A stretch of 34,647 nt of DNA from Methylophaga pinxianii (GCF_020447225.1 NZ_JAJAEO010000154.1:1-34647); one strand, 5' to 3'; counted from the stretch's first letter, positions 15,979 to 26,500 are shown. Notes: a model not told the origin generated them from the sequence alone. Numbers and translations: made by a program.

Positions 15979-17340
15979 TTAACTTGCTGCTTTATTGTTT
16001 TCTGGCTCTACCATATCGGACTTGCTGGCTTCATCGCTTACCGAATAATCACCTTCGAAAAAGTCTTTTTCTTCCGGAATGCTGTCAGCCTTATCACAAA
16101 CTTCTTTGATGGCTTTTTCCAGAATATCGATACCCTTTTGCAGGTTGGCATCGCTAATAGTGAGTGGGCAAAGGAATTTCACCACATGATCATCAGCACC
16201 ACTGGTTTCGATAATCAATCCGTTCTGGAAACATTTACGCGTAATCTGACCAGCTAAATCGCCGCTCACACAGTTAATACCGCGGAACATACCCCGACCA
16301 TGAGAATTGAAGTTACCTTCACCATATTTGGCAACAATTCTATCGACCCGCTCAGCAATGTATTGGCCTTTACGTTGTACCTCTTTGGCAAACGTATCGT
16401 CTTTCCAGAAATAGTCCAGTGCTGCTTTAGCCGTCACAAACGCATGGTTGTTACCACGGAATGTGCCGTTATGTTCACCTGGAGACCATTGATCGACTTC
16501 CGGTTTCATCAACACGACGGCGAACGGCAGACCATATCCGCTTAACGATTTTGATAAAGTGACGATATCAGGGTAGATTCCGGCTTCTTCGAAACTGAAG
16601 AAAGTACCAGTACGGCCACAACCGGCCTGAATATCATCAACAATCAGCAGTACTTCATGGCGTTTACAGATTTCTGAAAGACTTTGTAACCATGTCATCG
16701 ACGCAGCGTTAATACCGCCCTCACCCTGCACGGTTTCGACAATAACGGCTGCTGGTTTATCAACACCACTGCTGGAATCAGACAACATCTTGTCAAGCAG
16801 ATTGGTGGTGTCAAAGTCATCGCCCAGATAACCATCGTATGGAATGCGTGTTGAACCATGTAAAGCAATACCGGCACCACCACGATGAGTTGAGTTACCT
16901 GTGACAGATAATGAACCCAGACTTTGTCCGTGCCAGCCATTAGTAAAAGAGATAATGTTTTCGCGACCGGTCTTTTTACGTGCTATTTTCAGTGCAGCTT
17001 CTACCGCATTGGTACCAGTCGGACCAGTAAACATCACAATGTAATCAAGGTCTCGTGGTTTGAGGATATTTTCATTAAAACTCTCTAAAAACTCACCCTT
17101 GGCACGAGTATGTAAATCAAGACCTTGAGTAATACCGTCACGTTGAATGTAATCAATCAGTTTTTCTTTGAAAACAGGATGGTTGTGACCATAGTTCAGC
17201 GAACCTGCACCCGCTAGAAAATCAATATATTCATTACCATCTTCATCATAAATCAACTCGCCAAGGGCTTTGTCAAATAACCGTGGAAAAGCGCGAGCGT
17301 ATGAACGTACCTCTGATTCAATCTCTTCAAAAATTTTCAT
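15979..17340 (-). CDS. ectB: Diaminobutyrate-2-oxoglutarate transaminase
   Basis: 453-aa PLP enzyme of the class III aminotransferases that converts aspartate semialdehyde to L-2,4-diaminobutyrate using glutamate. PLP-site residues are visible: [11 protein letters not shown] (106-116), D235-D236 (IVDDIQAG) and the Schiff-base lysine K264 (TLSKSLSG). Slightly longer than the usual 420-430 aa owing to a charged C-terminal tail. Ribosome site AAGGAGA lies 9 nt before the ATG. Middle gene of the ectoine operon, 54 bp after ectA. Confidence 0.96.
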   Translation of the reverse strand: MKIFEEIESEVRSYARAFPRLFDKALGELIYDEDGNEYIDFLAGAGSLNYGHNHPVFKEKLIDYIQRDGITQGLDLHTRAKGEFLESFNENILKPRDLDYIVMFTGPTGTNAVEAALKIARKKTGRENIISFTNGWHGQSLGSLSVTGNSTHRGGAGIALHGSTRIPYDGYLGDDFDTTNLLDKMLSDSSSGVDKPAAVIVETVQGEGGINAASMTWLQSLSEICKRHEVLLIVDDIQAGCGRTGTFFSFEEAGIYPDIVTLSKSLSGYGLPFAVVLMKPEVDQWSPGEHNGTFRGNNHAFVTAKAALDYFWKDDTFAKEVQRKGQYIAERVDRIVAKYGEGNFNSHGRGMFRGINCVSGDLAGQITRKCFQNGLIIETSGADDHVVKFLCPLTISDANLQKGIDILEKAIKEVCDKADSIPEEKDFFEGDYSVSDEASKSDMVEPENNKAAS

Positions 17341-17394
17341 TCGATTTTATCTCCTTTGAAAATTGGGTCATTCCTGACCTGTATTTATTATGTA

Positions 17395-17910
17395 TTAGGC
17401 TACTGGCTTGAAGGGGCCAACTTTGACGAGCATTTCAGTATCGTGTTGATCCGCAAAATGCTGATGGCGATCAAACATAATACTACTGCTTATTTCGGTA
17501 TCCAGCTTACGAGCAAGACTTTCAAACAAGGCCCATGAAGCTTTGTTGTCAGGGGTGATGGTTGTTTCGATCCGTTTGATATCGCGATTAGGTTCTCGTG
17601 CCAGGATCGCTTTCAGCATTCTCCCGGCTAGCCCCTGACCACGTGCTTTTTCGCCGACAGCAACCTGCCATACAAATAATGTTTCAGGACGCAGAGGAAT
17701 GCGATAACCGGAGATAAATCCCACCACTTCATTATCGAGAACGGCCGCAACGGCGGTTTCTGCGAAATGGCTGCTTTGCAATAAATTGCAATACATTGAA
17801 TTCGTATCCAATGGTGGGCATTCAGAAATAAGTTTGTGCACGGCTGCACCGAGATCGGCCGTGGGTTGCAACAACTCAATGGGTAATGGCGCAGTCTTTA
17901 CTTGGCTCAT
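17395..17910 (-). CDS. ectA: Diaminobutyrate acetyltransferase
   Basis: 171-aa GNAT enzyme that acetylates the gamma-amino group of L-2,4-diaminobutyrate using acetyl-CoA. The acetyl-CoA binding motif is VAVGEKARGQGLAGRML, and the N-terminal PPLDTNSMYCNLL is typical of EctA. The open frame begins at a TTG (17922), but the ATG at 17910 gives the family-like MSQVK start and a better-spaced GAG. First gene of the operon; an EctR-like operator and promoter lie about 130-160 bp upstream. Confidence 0.95.
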   Translation of the reverse strand: MSQVKTAPLPIELLQPTADLGAAVHKLISECPPLDTNSMYCNLLQSSHFAETAVAAVLDNEVVGFISGYRIPLRPETLFVWQVAVGEKARGQGLAGRMLKAILAREPNRDIKRIETTITPDNKASWALFESLARKLDTEISSSIMFDRHQHFADQHDTEMLVKVGPFKPVA

Positions 17911-17937
17911 ATTTATAATCAACTCTAATGTTTATTG

Positions 17938-17953
17938 CACTAAGCATTTAGTG
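17938..17953. repeat. Short inverted repeat CACTAA-gcat-TTAGTG in the ectA leader
   Basis: Perfect 6-bp arms with 4-bp centre, 28 bp upstream of the ectA ATG. TTAGTG-like half-sites are also part of the predicted EctR operator, so it may be an accessory site. Confidence 0.4.
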
Positions 17954-18038
17954 ACTAACTAAAAATAGAAATCCTTACCTGCAATTTCATTATTCAATTT
18001 AATCATGCATTTATGACTTGCAGATGACAGAATCTAAA

Positions 18039-18056
18039 TATATAGTACACTAAACA
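18039..18056. promoter_or_regulatory. EctR operator-like pseudopalindrome
   Basis: TATATAGT-AC-ACTAAACA; on the minus strand TGTTTAGT-GT-ACTATATA. It matches 17 of 18 positions of the EctR1 site I recall from Methylomicrobium alcaliphilum (TATTTAGT-GT-ACTATATA). It overlaps the predicted ectA -10, as expected for a repressor. Confidence 0.75.
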
Positions 18057-18069
18057 AATTAAAAGTCCA
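18042..18069 (-). promoter_or_regulatory. Promoter of the ectoine operon
   Basis: On the minus strand TGGACT (18064-18069), a 16-nt spacer and TACTAT (18042-18047). The -10 lies inside the EctR-like operator. It would give an mRNA leader of about 125 nt before ectA. Confidence 0.5.
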
Positions 18070-18200
18070 GACCACTTTATCATCTGCAATTTAGTTTGTT
18101 ATCTTTCAAAAGATCCGTTGTAAAGTCAGGCTGAAAAGCCGTTAAGGTAGGAAATACTGTCTACCCAAGTTGAACAATTTATTTAAAAACGTGGGAAAAT

Positions 18201-18791
18201 ATGTTGAATTCAATTCAAATTAATACCGAAACTATTGACGCACTTGGTCTAAATAAAGAGCAAAGGGAACACCTGTTGAATCATATTGAAGAAGTGCTTA
18301 TCGCTCTGCGTCGGGTCATTCGGGCTACCGATTTACATTCCAAGTATTTAGCAAAGACAACCGGCCTGACAGCACCGCAGATCCTCTTATTGCAAACATT
18401 ACGTGATAAGGGGCAGGTGACGATTGGCGAGCTGGCTCAGGAAATGAGTTTAAGTCAGGCGACAGTGACTACAATTCTGGATCGACTGGAAAAACGTGGG
18501 TTGGTTTATCGTCAACGTTCTAAAACTGACAAACGTAAAGTTCACGCATATTTAACCGAAACAGCTACCGAAACGCTGAAGAGTGCCCCCATTCCTCTTC
18601 AGGATCGTTTTACCCGTGAATTCAGTAAATTGGATGAATGGGAACAAGCAATGATTATGTCCGCATTGAAGCGTGTCGCACAAATGATGGATGCGCAGCA
18701 TATTGATGCATCACCGGTTTTGGATATTGGATTATTGGACCGTTATGAAGATGAACAGGATGTTGTGAAAATGCCTGGCAAGCAACGTTAA
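18201..18791 (+). CDS. ectR: MarR-family repressor of ectoine genes
   Basis: 196-aa MarR-type regulator. The winged helix-turn-helix is visible at about 60-125 (VTIGELAQEMSLSQATVTTILDRLEKRGLVYR, then SKTDKRKVHAYLTE wing), with long N- and C-terminal dimerisation helices. Divergent from ectABC-ask and the presumed ligand of the operator at 18039-18056, following the EctR model in halophilic methylotrophs. The ATG follows a GGGAAAAT site. Its stop codon overlaps, tail to tail, with the stop of the downstream GGDEF/EAL gene by 4 bp (TTAA). Confidence 0.93.
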   Translation: MLNSIQINTETIDALGLNKEQREHLLNHIEEVLIALRRVIRATDLHSKYLAKTTGLTAPQILLLQTLRDKGQVTIGELAQEMSLSQATVTTILDRLEKRGLVYRQRSKTDKRKVHAYLTETATETLKSAPIPLQDRFTREFSKLDEWEQAMIMSALKRVAQMMDAQHIDASPVLDIGLLDRYEDEQDVVKMPGKQR

Positions 18792-20902
18792 TTATTATGC
18801 AGGTTTTCGTCTCTTCCCAAGAGTCTTTCAATTTCACCTGCGGGCAGGGGTTTACTGTAATAGTAACCTTGTAACTCCTTACATCCCATGCTGGTGAGTA
18901 TATTGACCTGCTCAACACTTTCAACCCCTTCAGCAATGGTTCTCAATCCCAGATTCTCTGCTAATTGCACAATGGTTCGGGCAATAGCCGCATCTTTTGG
19001 ATTATCGACAATTTCATCGACAAAACTTTTATCAATTTTAAGCGTATTGATTGGAAAGTTTTTTAAATAACTCAGCGAAGAATAACCCGTGCCAAAATCG
19101 TCAATGGCCAAGCCGACGCCCATTTCTTTTAATGCCTGCAATAATGGAATGGTCTCCATTACGTCTTTGAGCATTGCTGTTTCAGTAATTTCCAACTCTA
19201 ATGATGCTGCGGGCAAACCAGAATTTTTAAGACTCTGTCCCACATGCTCCAATAATAACTGCTGATTAAATTGCATGGCAGATAAATTCACCGAAACACG
19301 CCATTGTTGGGCAAATTTCTGTTGCCATTGTCTGACTTGCAGACAGGAATGACTCAATACCCACTCGCCGATAGCTACAATTAATCCGGTCTTTTCAGCC
19401 ACATCTATAAAGGTTAGTGGCCCCAGCAATCCTTTTTCCGGATGCAGCCAGCGTAATAATGCTTCAAACCCAATAATTTTCTGTGTTTCTACATCAATTT
19501 GCGGCTGATAAAATAACAGAAACTCATTACGTTCCAAGGCTTGTCGAAGATCCTGCTCAGTTTGCAAACGCTCATAGAGATAATCATTCATCTCAGCAGA
19601 AAAAAACTGATAATTATTACGCCCCAACTCCTTGGCATGATTCATCGCCACATCGGCATGCTGCATCAGACTTTGAACGTTATCTCCATCACCAGGAAAA
19701 ATAGCAATTCCAATACTCACCGTACTGAAGACATGATGGGTTTTGATATCAAAAGACTTTTCAAATTTAGCCACAATACGTTGAGCGATATTGGCCAGCA
19801 CGTCCACGTTATCAATATCAGTCAGCATGACTGTAAATTCATCACCGGCAAACCGGGCAACGCAATCATCCTTGTCTTTGCTTATGGCAATCAAATCGGC
19901 ATCGCGCAAGCAGTCTTTGATTCTTGCTGCCGCTTCACACAACAAGGCATCTCCGACCTGGTGACCATAGGTATCATTAATGTGTTTAAAGTGATCTAAA
20001 TCAATAAACATCAACGTTAATGATTGATTTTTATGTCGGGCTCGGGCTATTGCCGTTTCAAGCTGTTCAATAAACAACCGCCGATTGGGTAAATCTGTCA
20101 GCGTGTCGTAATAAGTGTAATAAGCTATTTCCTGTTCAGATTGTTTCAAAGAAGTGATGTCTTGTAAGGTGCCTACAATCTTCCATCCATCATAGTCTTC
20201 GTTAATTTCCGTTCGTTCATGAAGATAAAACAACTTTCCACTATTCGACTGAATACGATATTCAATTTCATAAGGATGTTTTTGCTGAATAGCTCTACGC
20301 AATGCCTGCTTATATAAGGGACGATCATCAACGAAGATATGCCGAAACACTTGTTTGAATGAAATGCCCTGTGAAACGTTTTGAATACCCAGTAAATGAT
20401 ATAAGTCAGCGCTGCACTGAATTTTGTTCTGCTTAAAATCCCATTCCCAATAGATTAGGTGCGCAATAGCTTGTGCTTTGGCAAGTTTAGAACGACTTTT
20501 GCTCAACTCAAGTAAGGTATGGTTCGCTTTTAAAATGTAACGAACCCGGTGTGCAAATAACGGCCATTTAAACGGTTTGGTAATAAAGTCTGTGGCACCT
20601 GCCTCAAATGCTTTCTCAATATCTTCAGCTCTGTCATGCACTGTCACCATCATAATGGCTGCATGTTGTCCCTTTGGAAGTAGACGTAACTGACGGCAGC
20701 AACTGAAGCCATCCATGCCTGGCATAGATACATCTAGAATCGTAATGTCCGGTAAACACTCAGCAAAAAGCGTTAATGCCTGTTCACCATTTTCAGCTTC
20801 AATAATAGATAAAGTCGGATCCTGGAGTGATTGCTTCATCAATAAGCGCGTGACTGGATCGTCATCGACGATAAGCACGGTATAGAAGGATTGACTATCC
20901 AT
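18788..20902 (-). CDS. Receiver-PAS-GGDEF-EAL cyclic-di-GMP protein
   Basis: 704-aa signalling protein. A receiver domain (about 7-123, phosphoacceptor D57 in ILDVSMPG, K109) is followed by a PAS-like segment (about 150-255). Next is a GGDEF domain (about 265-435) with the variant signature AGDEF at 352-356, and an EAL domain (about 450-695) with EALLRW (480-485), DDFGTG (601-606) and EGVES. The EAL motifs look intact, so phosphodiesterase activity is likely; the cyclase is uncertain since the first glycine is alanine and an RxxD motif (RDAD, 333-336) is separated from AGDEF by extra residues. No membrane segment: cytoplasmic. Partner kinase not seen here. Confidence 0.93.
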   Translation of the reverse strand: MDSQSFYTVLIVDDDPVTRLLMKQSLQDPTLSIIEAENGEQALTLFAECLPDITILDVSMPGMDGFSCCRQLRLLPKGQHAAIMMVTVHDRAEDIEKAFEAGATDFITKPFKWPLFAHRVRYILKANHTLLELSKSRSKLAKAQAIAHLIYWEWDFKQNKIQCSADLYHLLGIQNVSQGISFKQVFRHIFVDDRPLYKQALRRAIQQKHPYEIEYRIQSNSGKLFYLHERTEINEDYDGWKIVGTLQDITSLKQSEQEIAYYTYYDTLTDLPNRRLFIEQLETAIARARHKNQSLTLMFIDLDHFKHINDTYGHQVGDALLCEAAARIKDCLRDADLIAISKDKDDCVARFAGDEFTVMLTDIDNVDVLANIAQRIVAKFEKSFDIKTHHVFSTVSIGIAIFPGDGDNVQSLMQHADVAMNHAKELGRNNYQFFSAEMNDYLYERLQTEQDLRQALERNEFLLFYQPQIDVETQKIIGFEALLRWLHPEKGLLGPLTFIDVAEKTGLIVAIGEWVLSHSCLQVRQWQQKFAQQWRVSVNLSAMQFNQQLLLEHVGQSLKNSGLPAASLELEITETAMLKDVMETIPLLQALKEMGVGLAIDDFGTGYSSLSYLKNFPINTLKIDKSFVDEIVDNPKDAAIARTIVQLAENLGLRTIAEGVESVEQVNILTSMGCKELQGYYYSKPLPAGEIERLLGRDENLHNN

Positions 20903-21058
20903 GTTGCCGTATACCTGAATTTCTAAGCATAGAAATACTGATATAAGAATGTCCGAATAGATCGGCAGCAGTTTATATCAGCAATAATAACTGAATAGAT
21001 AAACTACCATAACAGCGCATGCTTTAACCTGCGCTAGCGCACATTTCTGAAATGCATT

Positions 21059-22105
21059 TTAAGGCGCAGGATTAGGAGTCGTTTTATGGATATCCTCAAT
21101 AGCGCTAACAACTTCATCACTAAGAATTAATTGTTCACTGGCAACGTTGGTTTGTAATTGCTGCATTGTGGTCGCCCCAATGATAGTAGACGCCACAAAC
21201 GGCCGGCTATTCACATAAGCTAAGGCCATTTGCGCAGGATCTAATCGATGTTGTTTTGCTAAATCAACATAGGCCTGAGTAGCCTTAACAGCTTGTGAAT
21301 TACTATAACGGGCATAATGCGGCCATAAACTCATTCTAGCCGTAGCAGGTGCATCATTTTGTAAATACTTACCCGTCAGAACGCCAAAGCCCAGCGGTGA
21401 ATATGCCAATAATGGCACGTTTTCACGATAGCTGATTTCAGCACAGCCAATTTCAAAAGTACGATTGAGTAGACTGTAAGGATTTTGAACTGACGCTATC
21501 ACAGGGAGATTCATCGCCTTGGCCACAGAAATAAACTGCATCAGCCCCCAAGGTGTTTCATTCGATAGCCCGATATAACGAATTTTGCCGGCTTTAACCT
21601 GCTTTTCAAGTGCTTGCAGTGTTTCGATAACAGGTGTCATTGCGGCTTCGGCGGGATCCGGTTGATAGCCCAACTTGCCAAAATAATTGGTTTGGCGTTC
21701 AGGCCAGTGTAACTGATATAAATCCAGATAATCGGTTTGCAAACGTTGCAAGCTGTTATTGAGTGCTTCGCTGATATTTTTGTCGTCAAACCGTGATTTT
21801 CCCTGGCGAATATGACCTACCCAGTCCGCACCGGGTCCAGCGATTTTACTTGCAAGAACCAAATCTTCGCGTCGGCCGCGTTGTGCTATCCAATTTCCAA
21901 TAATGGATTCGGTTGCACCATATGTTTCTGCTTTAGGTGGTATGGCATACAACTCCGCTGTATCAATGAAATTAATACCTTGAGCAATAGCATAATCCAG
22001 CTGCTCGAATGCTTCTTGTTGAGAGTTTTGTTCCCCATAGGTCATCGTGCCCAGACAAATCTGGCTGACAGTTAAATCGCTATTACCAAGGGTATTAAAT
22101 TGCAT
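21059..22105 (-). CDS. tas: Tas-like aldo/keto reductase
   Basis: 348-aa NADPH-dependent aldo/keto reductase with a TIM-barrel fold. The family pattern is clear: LGTMTYG near the N-terminus, FIDTAELYAIPP (the catalytic Asp and Tyr), the catalytic Lys in LASKIAG, and an NADP-binding C-terminus (STIIGATTMQQL). Length and the AELYAIPP variant match E. coli Tas (346 aa). The open frame extends to 22144, but the ATG at 22105 begins MQFNTLGNSDL, the family start. It lies directly after the terminator of tRNA-Pro. Physiological substrate unknown. Confidence 0.85.
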   Translation of the reverse strand: MQFNTLGNSDLTVSQICLGTMTYGEQNSQQEAFEQLDYAIAQGINFIDTAELYAIPPKAETYGATESIIGNWIAQRGRREDLVLASKIAGPGADWVGHIRQGKSRFDDKNISEALNNSLQRLQTDYLDLYQLHWPERQTNYFGKLGYQPDPAEAAMTPVIETLQALEKQVKAGKIRYIGLSNETPWGLMQFISVAKAMNLPVIASVQNPYSLLNRTFEIGCAEISYRENVPLLAYSPLGFGVLTGKYLQNDAPATARMSLWPHYARYSNSQAVKATQAYVDLAKQHRLDPAQMALAYVNSRPFVASTIIGATTMQQLQTNVASEQLILSDEVVSAIEDIHKTTPNPAP

Positions 22106-22135
22106 AGAAGTATCCTGTTTTTTCAAACGGCAGAA

Positions 22136-22163
22136 ACAAAACAACGCCCATTAAGAGCGTTGT
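22136..22163 (-). terminator. Rho-independent terminator after tRNA-Pro
   Basis: Minus strand: 7-bp stem ACAACGC/GCGTTGT (arms 22141-22147 and 22157-22163) followed by TTTTGTTT. It lies 20 bp beyond the tRNA-Pro 3' end. Confidence 0.7.
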
Positions 22164-22183
22164 GATGAGTTGAAAGTTGCTAA

Positions 22184-22260
22184 TGGTCGGGACAGAAGGA
22201 TTTGAACCTTCGACCCCTTGCACCCCATGCAAGTGCGCTACCAGGCTGCGCCATGCCCCG
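22184..22260 (-). tRNA. tRNA-Pro (anticodon GGG)
   Basis: 77-nt cloverleaf including encoded CCA. Acceptor CGGGGCA pairs with TGTCCCG (one G-U), D-stem GCGC/GCGC, anticodon arm CTTGC-ATGGGGT-GCAAG giving GGG, T-arm GAAGG-TTCGAAT-CCTTC. Preceded on the minus strand by TATAAT (22281-22286), a likely own promoter -10. Confidence 0.96.
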
Positions 22261-22291
22261 ACAAGCAACAAAACAGTGAAATTATAACGTA

Positions 22292-22654
22292 TTAAGCCAG
22301 AATCGTGCGGATTTGTTCCAGCTCTTTCAACATTTCATTAATCAGTTGTTTGCGGTTTTCATTATTATGCGTGGCTTCAGGTTTATGTTCTGTTTCCAGT
22401 TGCTGGCGCGCACCACCAATAGTAAACCCTTGTTCATAAAGCAGTCCACGAATTTCACGGATCAGCACCACATCATGGCGTTGGTAGTAACGACGATTAC
22501 CTCGACGTTTAACCGGTTTTAACTGCGTAAACTCTTGCTCCCAGTAACGTAAAACATGAGGTTTAACGCCACATAATTCACTGACTTCACCAATAGTAAA
22601 GTAGCGCTTACCAGGAATTGCTGGTAGTTCGTTGTTATTACTCGCCTCTAGCAT
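22292..22654 (-). CDS. MerR-family transcriptional regulator
   Basis: 120-aa protein with an N-terminal MerR helix-turn-helix and wing ([25 protein letters not shown], then [14 protein letters not shown]) and a short coiled C-terminal part. No metal-binding cysteines of the MerR/CueR type are present except C29 in the HTH. It is the small MerR gene often found directly after ihfA in gammaproteobacteria. Its start overlaps the ihfA end by 17 bp. Function unknown. Confidence 0.88.
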   Translation of the reverse strand: MLEASNNNELPAIPGKRYFTIGEVSELCGVKPHVLRYWEQEFTQLKPVKRRGNRRYYQRHDVVLIREIRGLLYEQGFTIGGARQQLETEHKPEATHNNENRKQLINEMLKELEQIRTILA

Positions 22655-22934
22655 AACTGTCCACCCTTGCTTTCAATTTTTGGCCAGGACGGAAAGTAAC
22701 AACACGACGGGCAGTAATTGGAATTTCTTCACCCGTTTTTGGGTTACGGCCAGGCCGTTCATTTTTGTCGCGCAGTTCAAAATTACCAAATCCTGAAAGT
22801 TTCACCTGATCACCTTCCTCAAGTGCTCCACGGATTTCTTCAAAGAACATTTCAACCAGTTCTTTTGCTTCTCGTTTATTGAATCCCAACTCTTCGTATA
22901 GTTGTTCCGTCATATCGGCTTTAGTAAGTGCCAT
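22638..22934 (-). CDS. ihfA: Integration host factor, alpha subunit
   Basis: 98-aa HU/IHF-family DNA-bending protein, partner of IhfB. The conserved arm region [20 protein letters not shown] is present, including the RNP turn that intercalates in DNA. Length matches E. coli IhfA (99 aa). Directly downstream of pheT, as in E. coli, and overlapping the next merR gene. Confidence 0.97.
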   Translation of the reverse strand: MALTKADMTEQLYEELGFNKREAKELVEMFFEEIRGALEEGDQVKLSGFGNFELRDKNERPGRNPKTGEEIPITARRVVTFRPGQKLKARVDSYARGE

Positions 22935-22968
22935 TCTTTACCTCTATATTCTTATTATTGAACCGACA

Positions 22969-25344
22969 TTAGGTTCTGACCATCGCACCCAAGTCATTTT
23001 GCAACTTCCGGGTGATTTGTAACATTAATGCATCGACTTCATCATCGGTCATGGTTCGCTCACCATGTTGAAGATGGAAGGCAACCGCAATACTCTTCTT
23101 ACCAAGCTCGACACCATCTCCAGAATAAACGTCAAACAATTGAATTGCTTTAAGAATATCAGACTCAATGCCTTTCAGGCAATGCTCTATTTCAAAGGCA
23201 ACAACGGAATTGTCGACGACTAATGCAAGATCCCTGCGAATAGCTGGATAACGAGACAAAGTGCTAAATTTTGGCACATCGGATTGCAGACAAACCGTCA
23301 ATGCCAATTCAAAAACATAGGCTTTGCCAGTAAAGCCTAATGGTTTATTCAATTTTGGATGTAAAGCACCGATCCATCCAACAGCTTTATTATCCTGATA
23401 AATACGTGCTGACTGTCCAGGGTGTAATGCAGGATGGGATTCAGCACGAAATTCTACTTTGCCATTTCCCAGAGCTAATAGCGCTTCTACATCAGCTTTC
23501 ACATCAAAAAAATCAACCTTACGATTTTTTTCTGCCCATTGCTCCGATTTTAAGTCACCGTAAATCAGCCCACCAATACACTGATGTTGATCAATATTGG
23601 CGAGTTCACCACGAAACACGCGTCCGACCTCAAACAAGCGAACACGATCATGCTGACGATTCAGGTTATAGACCATTGCCTGCACCAGTCCCGGCCACAG
23701 AGAATGCCGCATATCCGACAAATCCGCAGAAATTGGATTGGCTAATTTAATCGGTTCGATATCACTGTCAGCAAAGTGCTGCTGCACTGTCGGATCAACA
23801 AAGCTGTAGGTGATTGCCTCAAAATAACCGCGATCAACTAACAGATTTTGTAAACGTTCTGTTGCCAGCCGTTTTTCAGATATCGTGCCGGGTAAAACAC
23901 TGATTTCCGGACGAGTCTGAGGCAAGCGATCATAACCGTACAAACGGCCCAACTCTTCGATCAGATCCACTTCGATATTAATATCAAATCGGAAGCTGGG
24001 CACCATCACCAACCATCCATCTCTAATCGCAGTAACTTCCAGACCCAACCGTGTCAGCTGCTCTTCTACTTCTGCAGCCTCAAGTTCAATACCCAATACT
24101 CGCTTAATACGATTTGCACGTAACAGGATTTGCGGCGTTTCAGGTAATGCATCTTTGTCATTGACCACTGTTAACGGGCCTGCCTGACCACCGGCAATTT
24201 CCAGAATCAAGCTGGTAGCACGATGCATGGCTTGTTCAGCTAGCTGAGGATCCACCCCACGTTCAAACCGGTGTGAAGAATCGGTATGCAACCCATAACT
24301 TCTGGCTTGACCAGCGATGGCATCCGGGGCGAAAAAAGCCGCTTCCAGGAACAAAGAGGTTGTCTGTGCAGTGACAGCGGAAGCTTCTCCTCCCATCACA
24401 CCAGCCAAAGCTAATGGACCCGAAGCATCTGCAATAATCAGCGTCTGTTCAGCAATTTCTACTTCTTGCCCATCTAGCAATGTCAGTTTTTCACCGGGTT
24501 TAGCAAAACGCACGGTAATGAATTGTTGTAATTTCTGCAGATCAAAAGCATGCATCGGCTGGCCCAGTTCGAGCATCACATAGTTGGTGATATCGACTAC
24601 GGCGCCCAGGCTACGCAAACCACTTCGGCGTAGTTTTTCTTGCATCCATAAGGGGGTTTTTGCTGCAGGATTAATATTCTCAATGACCCGGCCAATATAA
24701 TTTGCGCAGGCTTGGTTGGCTTCGACTGATACCGGGAAGCGTGTTTCAACGGCCGGAGCGACTTCATTAATTTTCACGGGTGTTAAATTTGTACGACTCA
24801 CCACACCAAGTTCACGTGCGATACCAGCAACGCCAAGGCAGTCACTGCGATTAGGGGTTAAATCTACTTCAATGGTGAAATCATTTAACGACAAATAGTC
24901 ACGAATATCTTTACCCACAGGCGCATCTTCAGGTAATTCCAGTAATCCTTCAGAGGATTCCGCCAAACCTAATTCTTTGGCAGAACATAACATCCCGAAT
25001 GACGGCTCACCGCGCAGTTTGGCTTTTTTGATTTTGAAATCGCCAAGTAATACCGCGCCTACTACGGCAACCGGAATTTTTAAACCTTCACGAACATTGC
25101 TGGCACCACAGACAATATGCAATAACGCATCGCCGGCGACATCTACCTCACAAACCCGTAATTTATCGGCATCCGGATGGGGAACGACTGATTTAACCTG
25201 TCCGACCAACACACCGGAAAAGTCACCAGCAACCGGAGATACCGAATCAACTTCCAAACCCGCTTGCGTCAGTTTTTCGGCAATCACCTGTACATCGAAA
25301 TCAGGATTTACCCATTCACGTAGCCAATTTTCGCTTAATTTCAT
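22969..25344 (-). CDS. pheT: Phenylalanine-tRNA ligase, beta subunit
   Basis: 791-aa beta subunit of the alpha2-beta2 synthetase charging tRNA-Phe. An N-terminal tRNA-binding (OB-fold) domain is at about 40-150, B3/B4 editing-type region in the middle (GVMGGEASAVT, at about 310), B5 domain (DVTP-like DINIEVDLIEELGRLYGYDRLP) near 450-470, and the FDX anticodon-binding domain at the end (LSRYPAIRRDLALVVD). Length is standard (about 795). It follows pheS by 15 bp. Confidence 0.97.
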   Translation of the reverse strand: MKLSENWLREWVNPDFDVQVIAEKLTQAGLEVDSVSPVAGDFSGVLVGQVKSVVPHPDADKLRVCEVDVAGDALLHIVCGASNVREGLKIPVAVVGAVLLGDFKIKKAKLRGEPSFGMLCSAKELGLAESSEGLLELPEDAPVGKDIRDYLSLNDFTIEVDLTPNRSDCLGVAGIARELGVVSRTNLTPVKINEVAPAVETRFPVSVEANQACANYIGRVIENINPAAKTPLWMQEKLRRSGLRSLGAVVDITNYVMLELGQPMHAFDLQKLQQFITVRFAKPGEKLTLLDGQEVEIAEQTLIIADASGPLALAGVMGGEASAVTAQTTSLFLEAAFFAPDAIAGQARSYGLHTDSSHRFERGVDPQLAEQAMHRATSLILEIAGGQAGPLTVVNDKDALPETPQILLRANRIKRVLGIELEAAEVEEQLTRLGLEVTAIRDGWLVMVPSFRFDINIEVDLIEELGRLYGYDRLPQTRPEISVLPGTISEKRLATERLQNLLVDRGYFEAITYSFVDPTVQQHFADSDIEPIKLANPISADLSDMRHSLWPGLVQAMVYNLNRQHDRVRLFEVGRVFRGELANIDQHQCIGGLIYGDLKSEQWAEKNRKVDFFDVKADVEALLALGNGKVEFRAESHPALHPGQSARIYQDNKAVGWIGALHPKLNKPLGFTGKAYVFELALTVCLQSDVPKFSTLSRYPAIRRDLALVVDNSVVAFEIEHCLKGIESDILKAIQLFDVYSGDGVELGKKSIAVAFHLQHGERTMTDDEVDALMLQITRKLQNDLGAMVRT

Positions 25345-25359
25345 GGCGAACTTCCTATC

Positions 25360-26415
<1,056 letters not shown>

Positions 26416-26430
26416 TCAATCAGAAATAAA

Positions 26431-26455
26431 AAAGGGCCGTCATCAACGGCCCTTT
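26431..26455 (-). terminator. Terminator-like hairpin between rplT and pheS
   Basis: Minus strand stem AAAGGGCCGT/ACGGCCCTTT (arms 26431-26440 and 26446-26455), then a T-rich TTTTTTATTT run. It may end the rplT transcript partly, or act as an attenuator before pheS. Confidence 0.75.
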
Positions 26456-26500
26456 CCTGTGCAACTAACAATATGATTCGCGCTTAAACGAACCGAGTGA

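Larger units (their letters stand above)
17911..18200. other. ectA-ectR divergent regulatory region
   Basis: 290 bp containing, from left to right, a perfect inverted repeat at 17938-17953, an EctR-like operator at 18039-18056 and a minus-strand promoter at 18042-18069. No open frame with a credible start is seen. Confidence 0.75.

Noticed and set aside
21030-21041. 12-bp palindrome TGCGCTAGCGCA downstream of the GGDEF/EAL start region
   Set aside because: No flanking repeats or promoter features; a single short palindrome is easily explained by chance.
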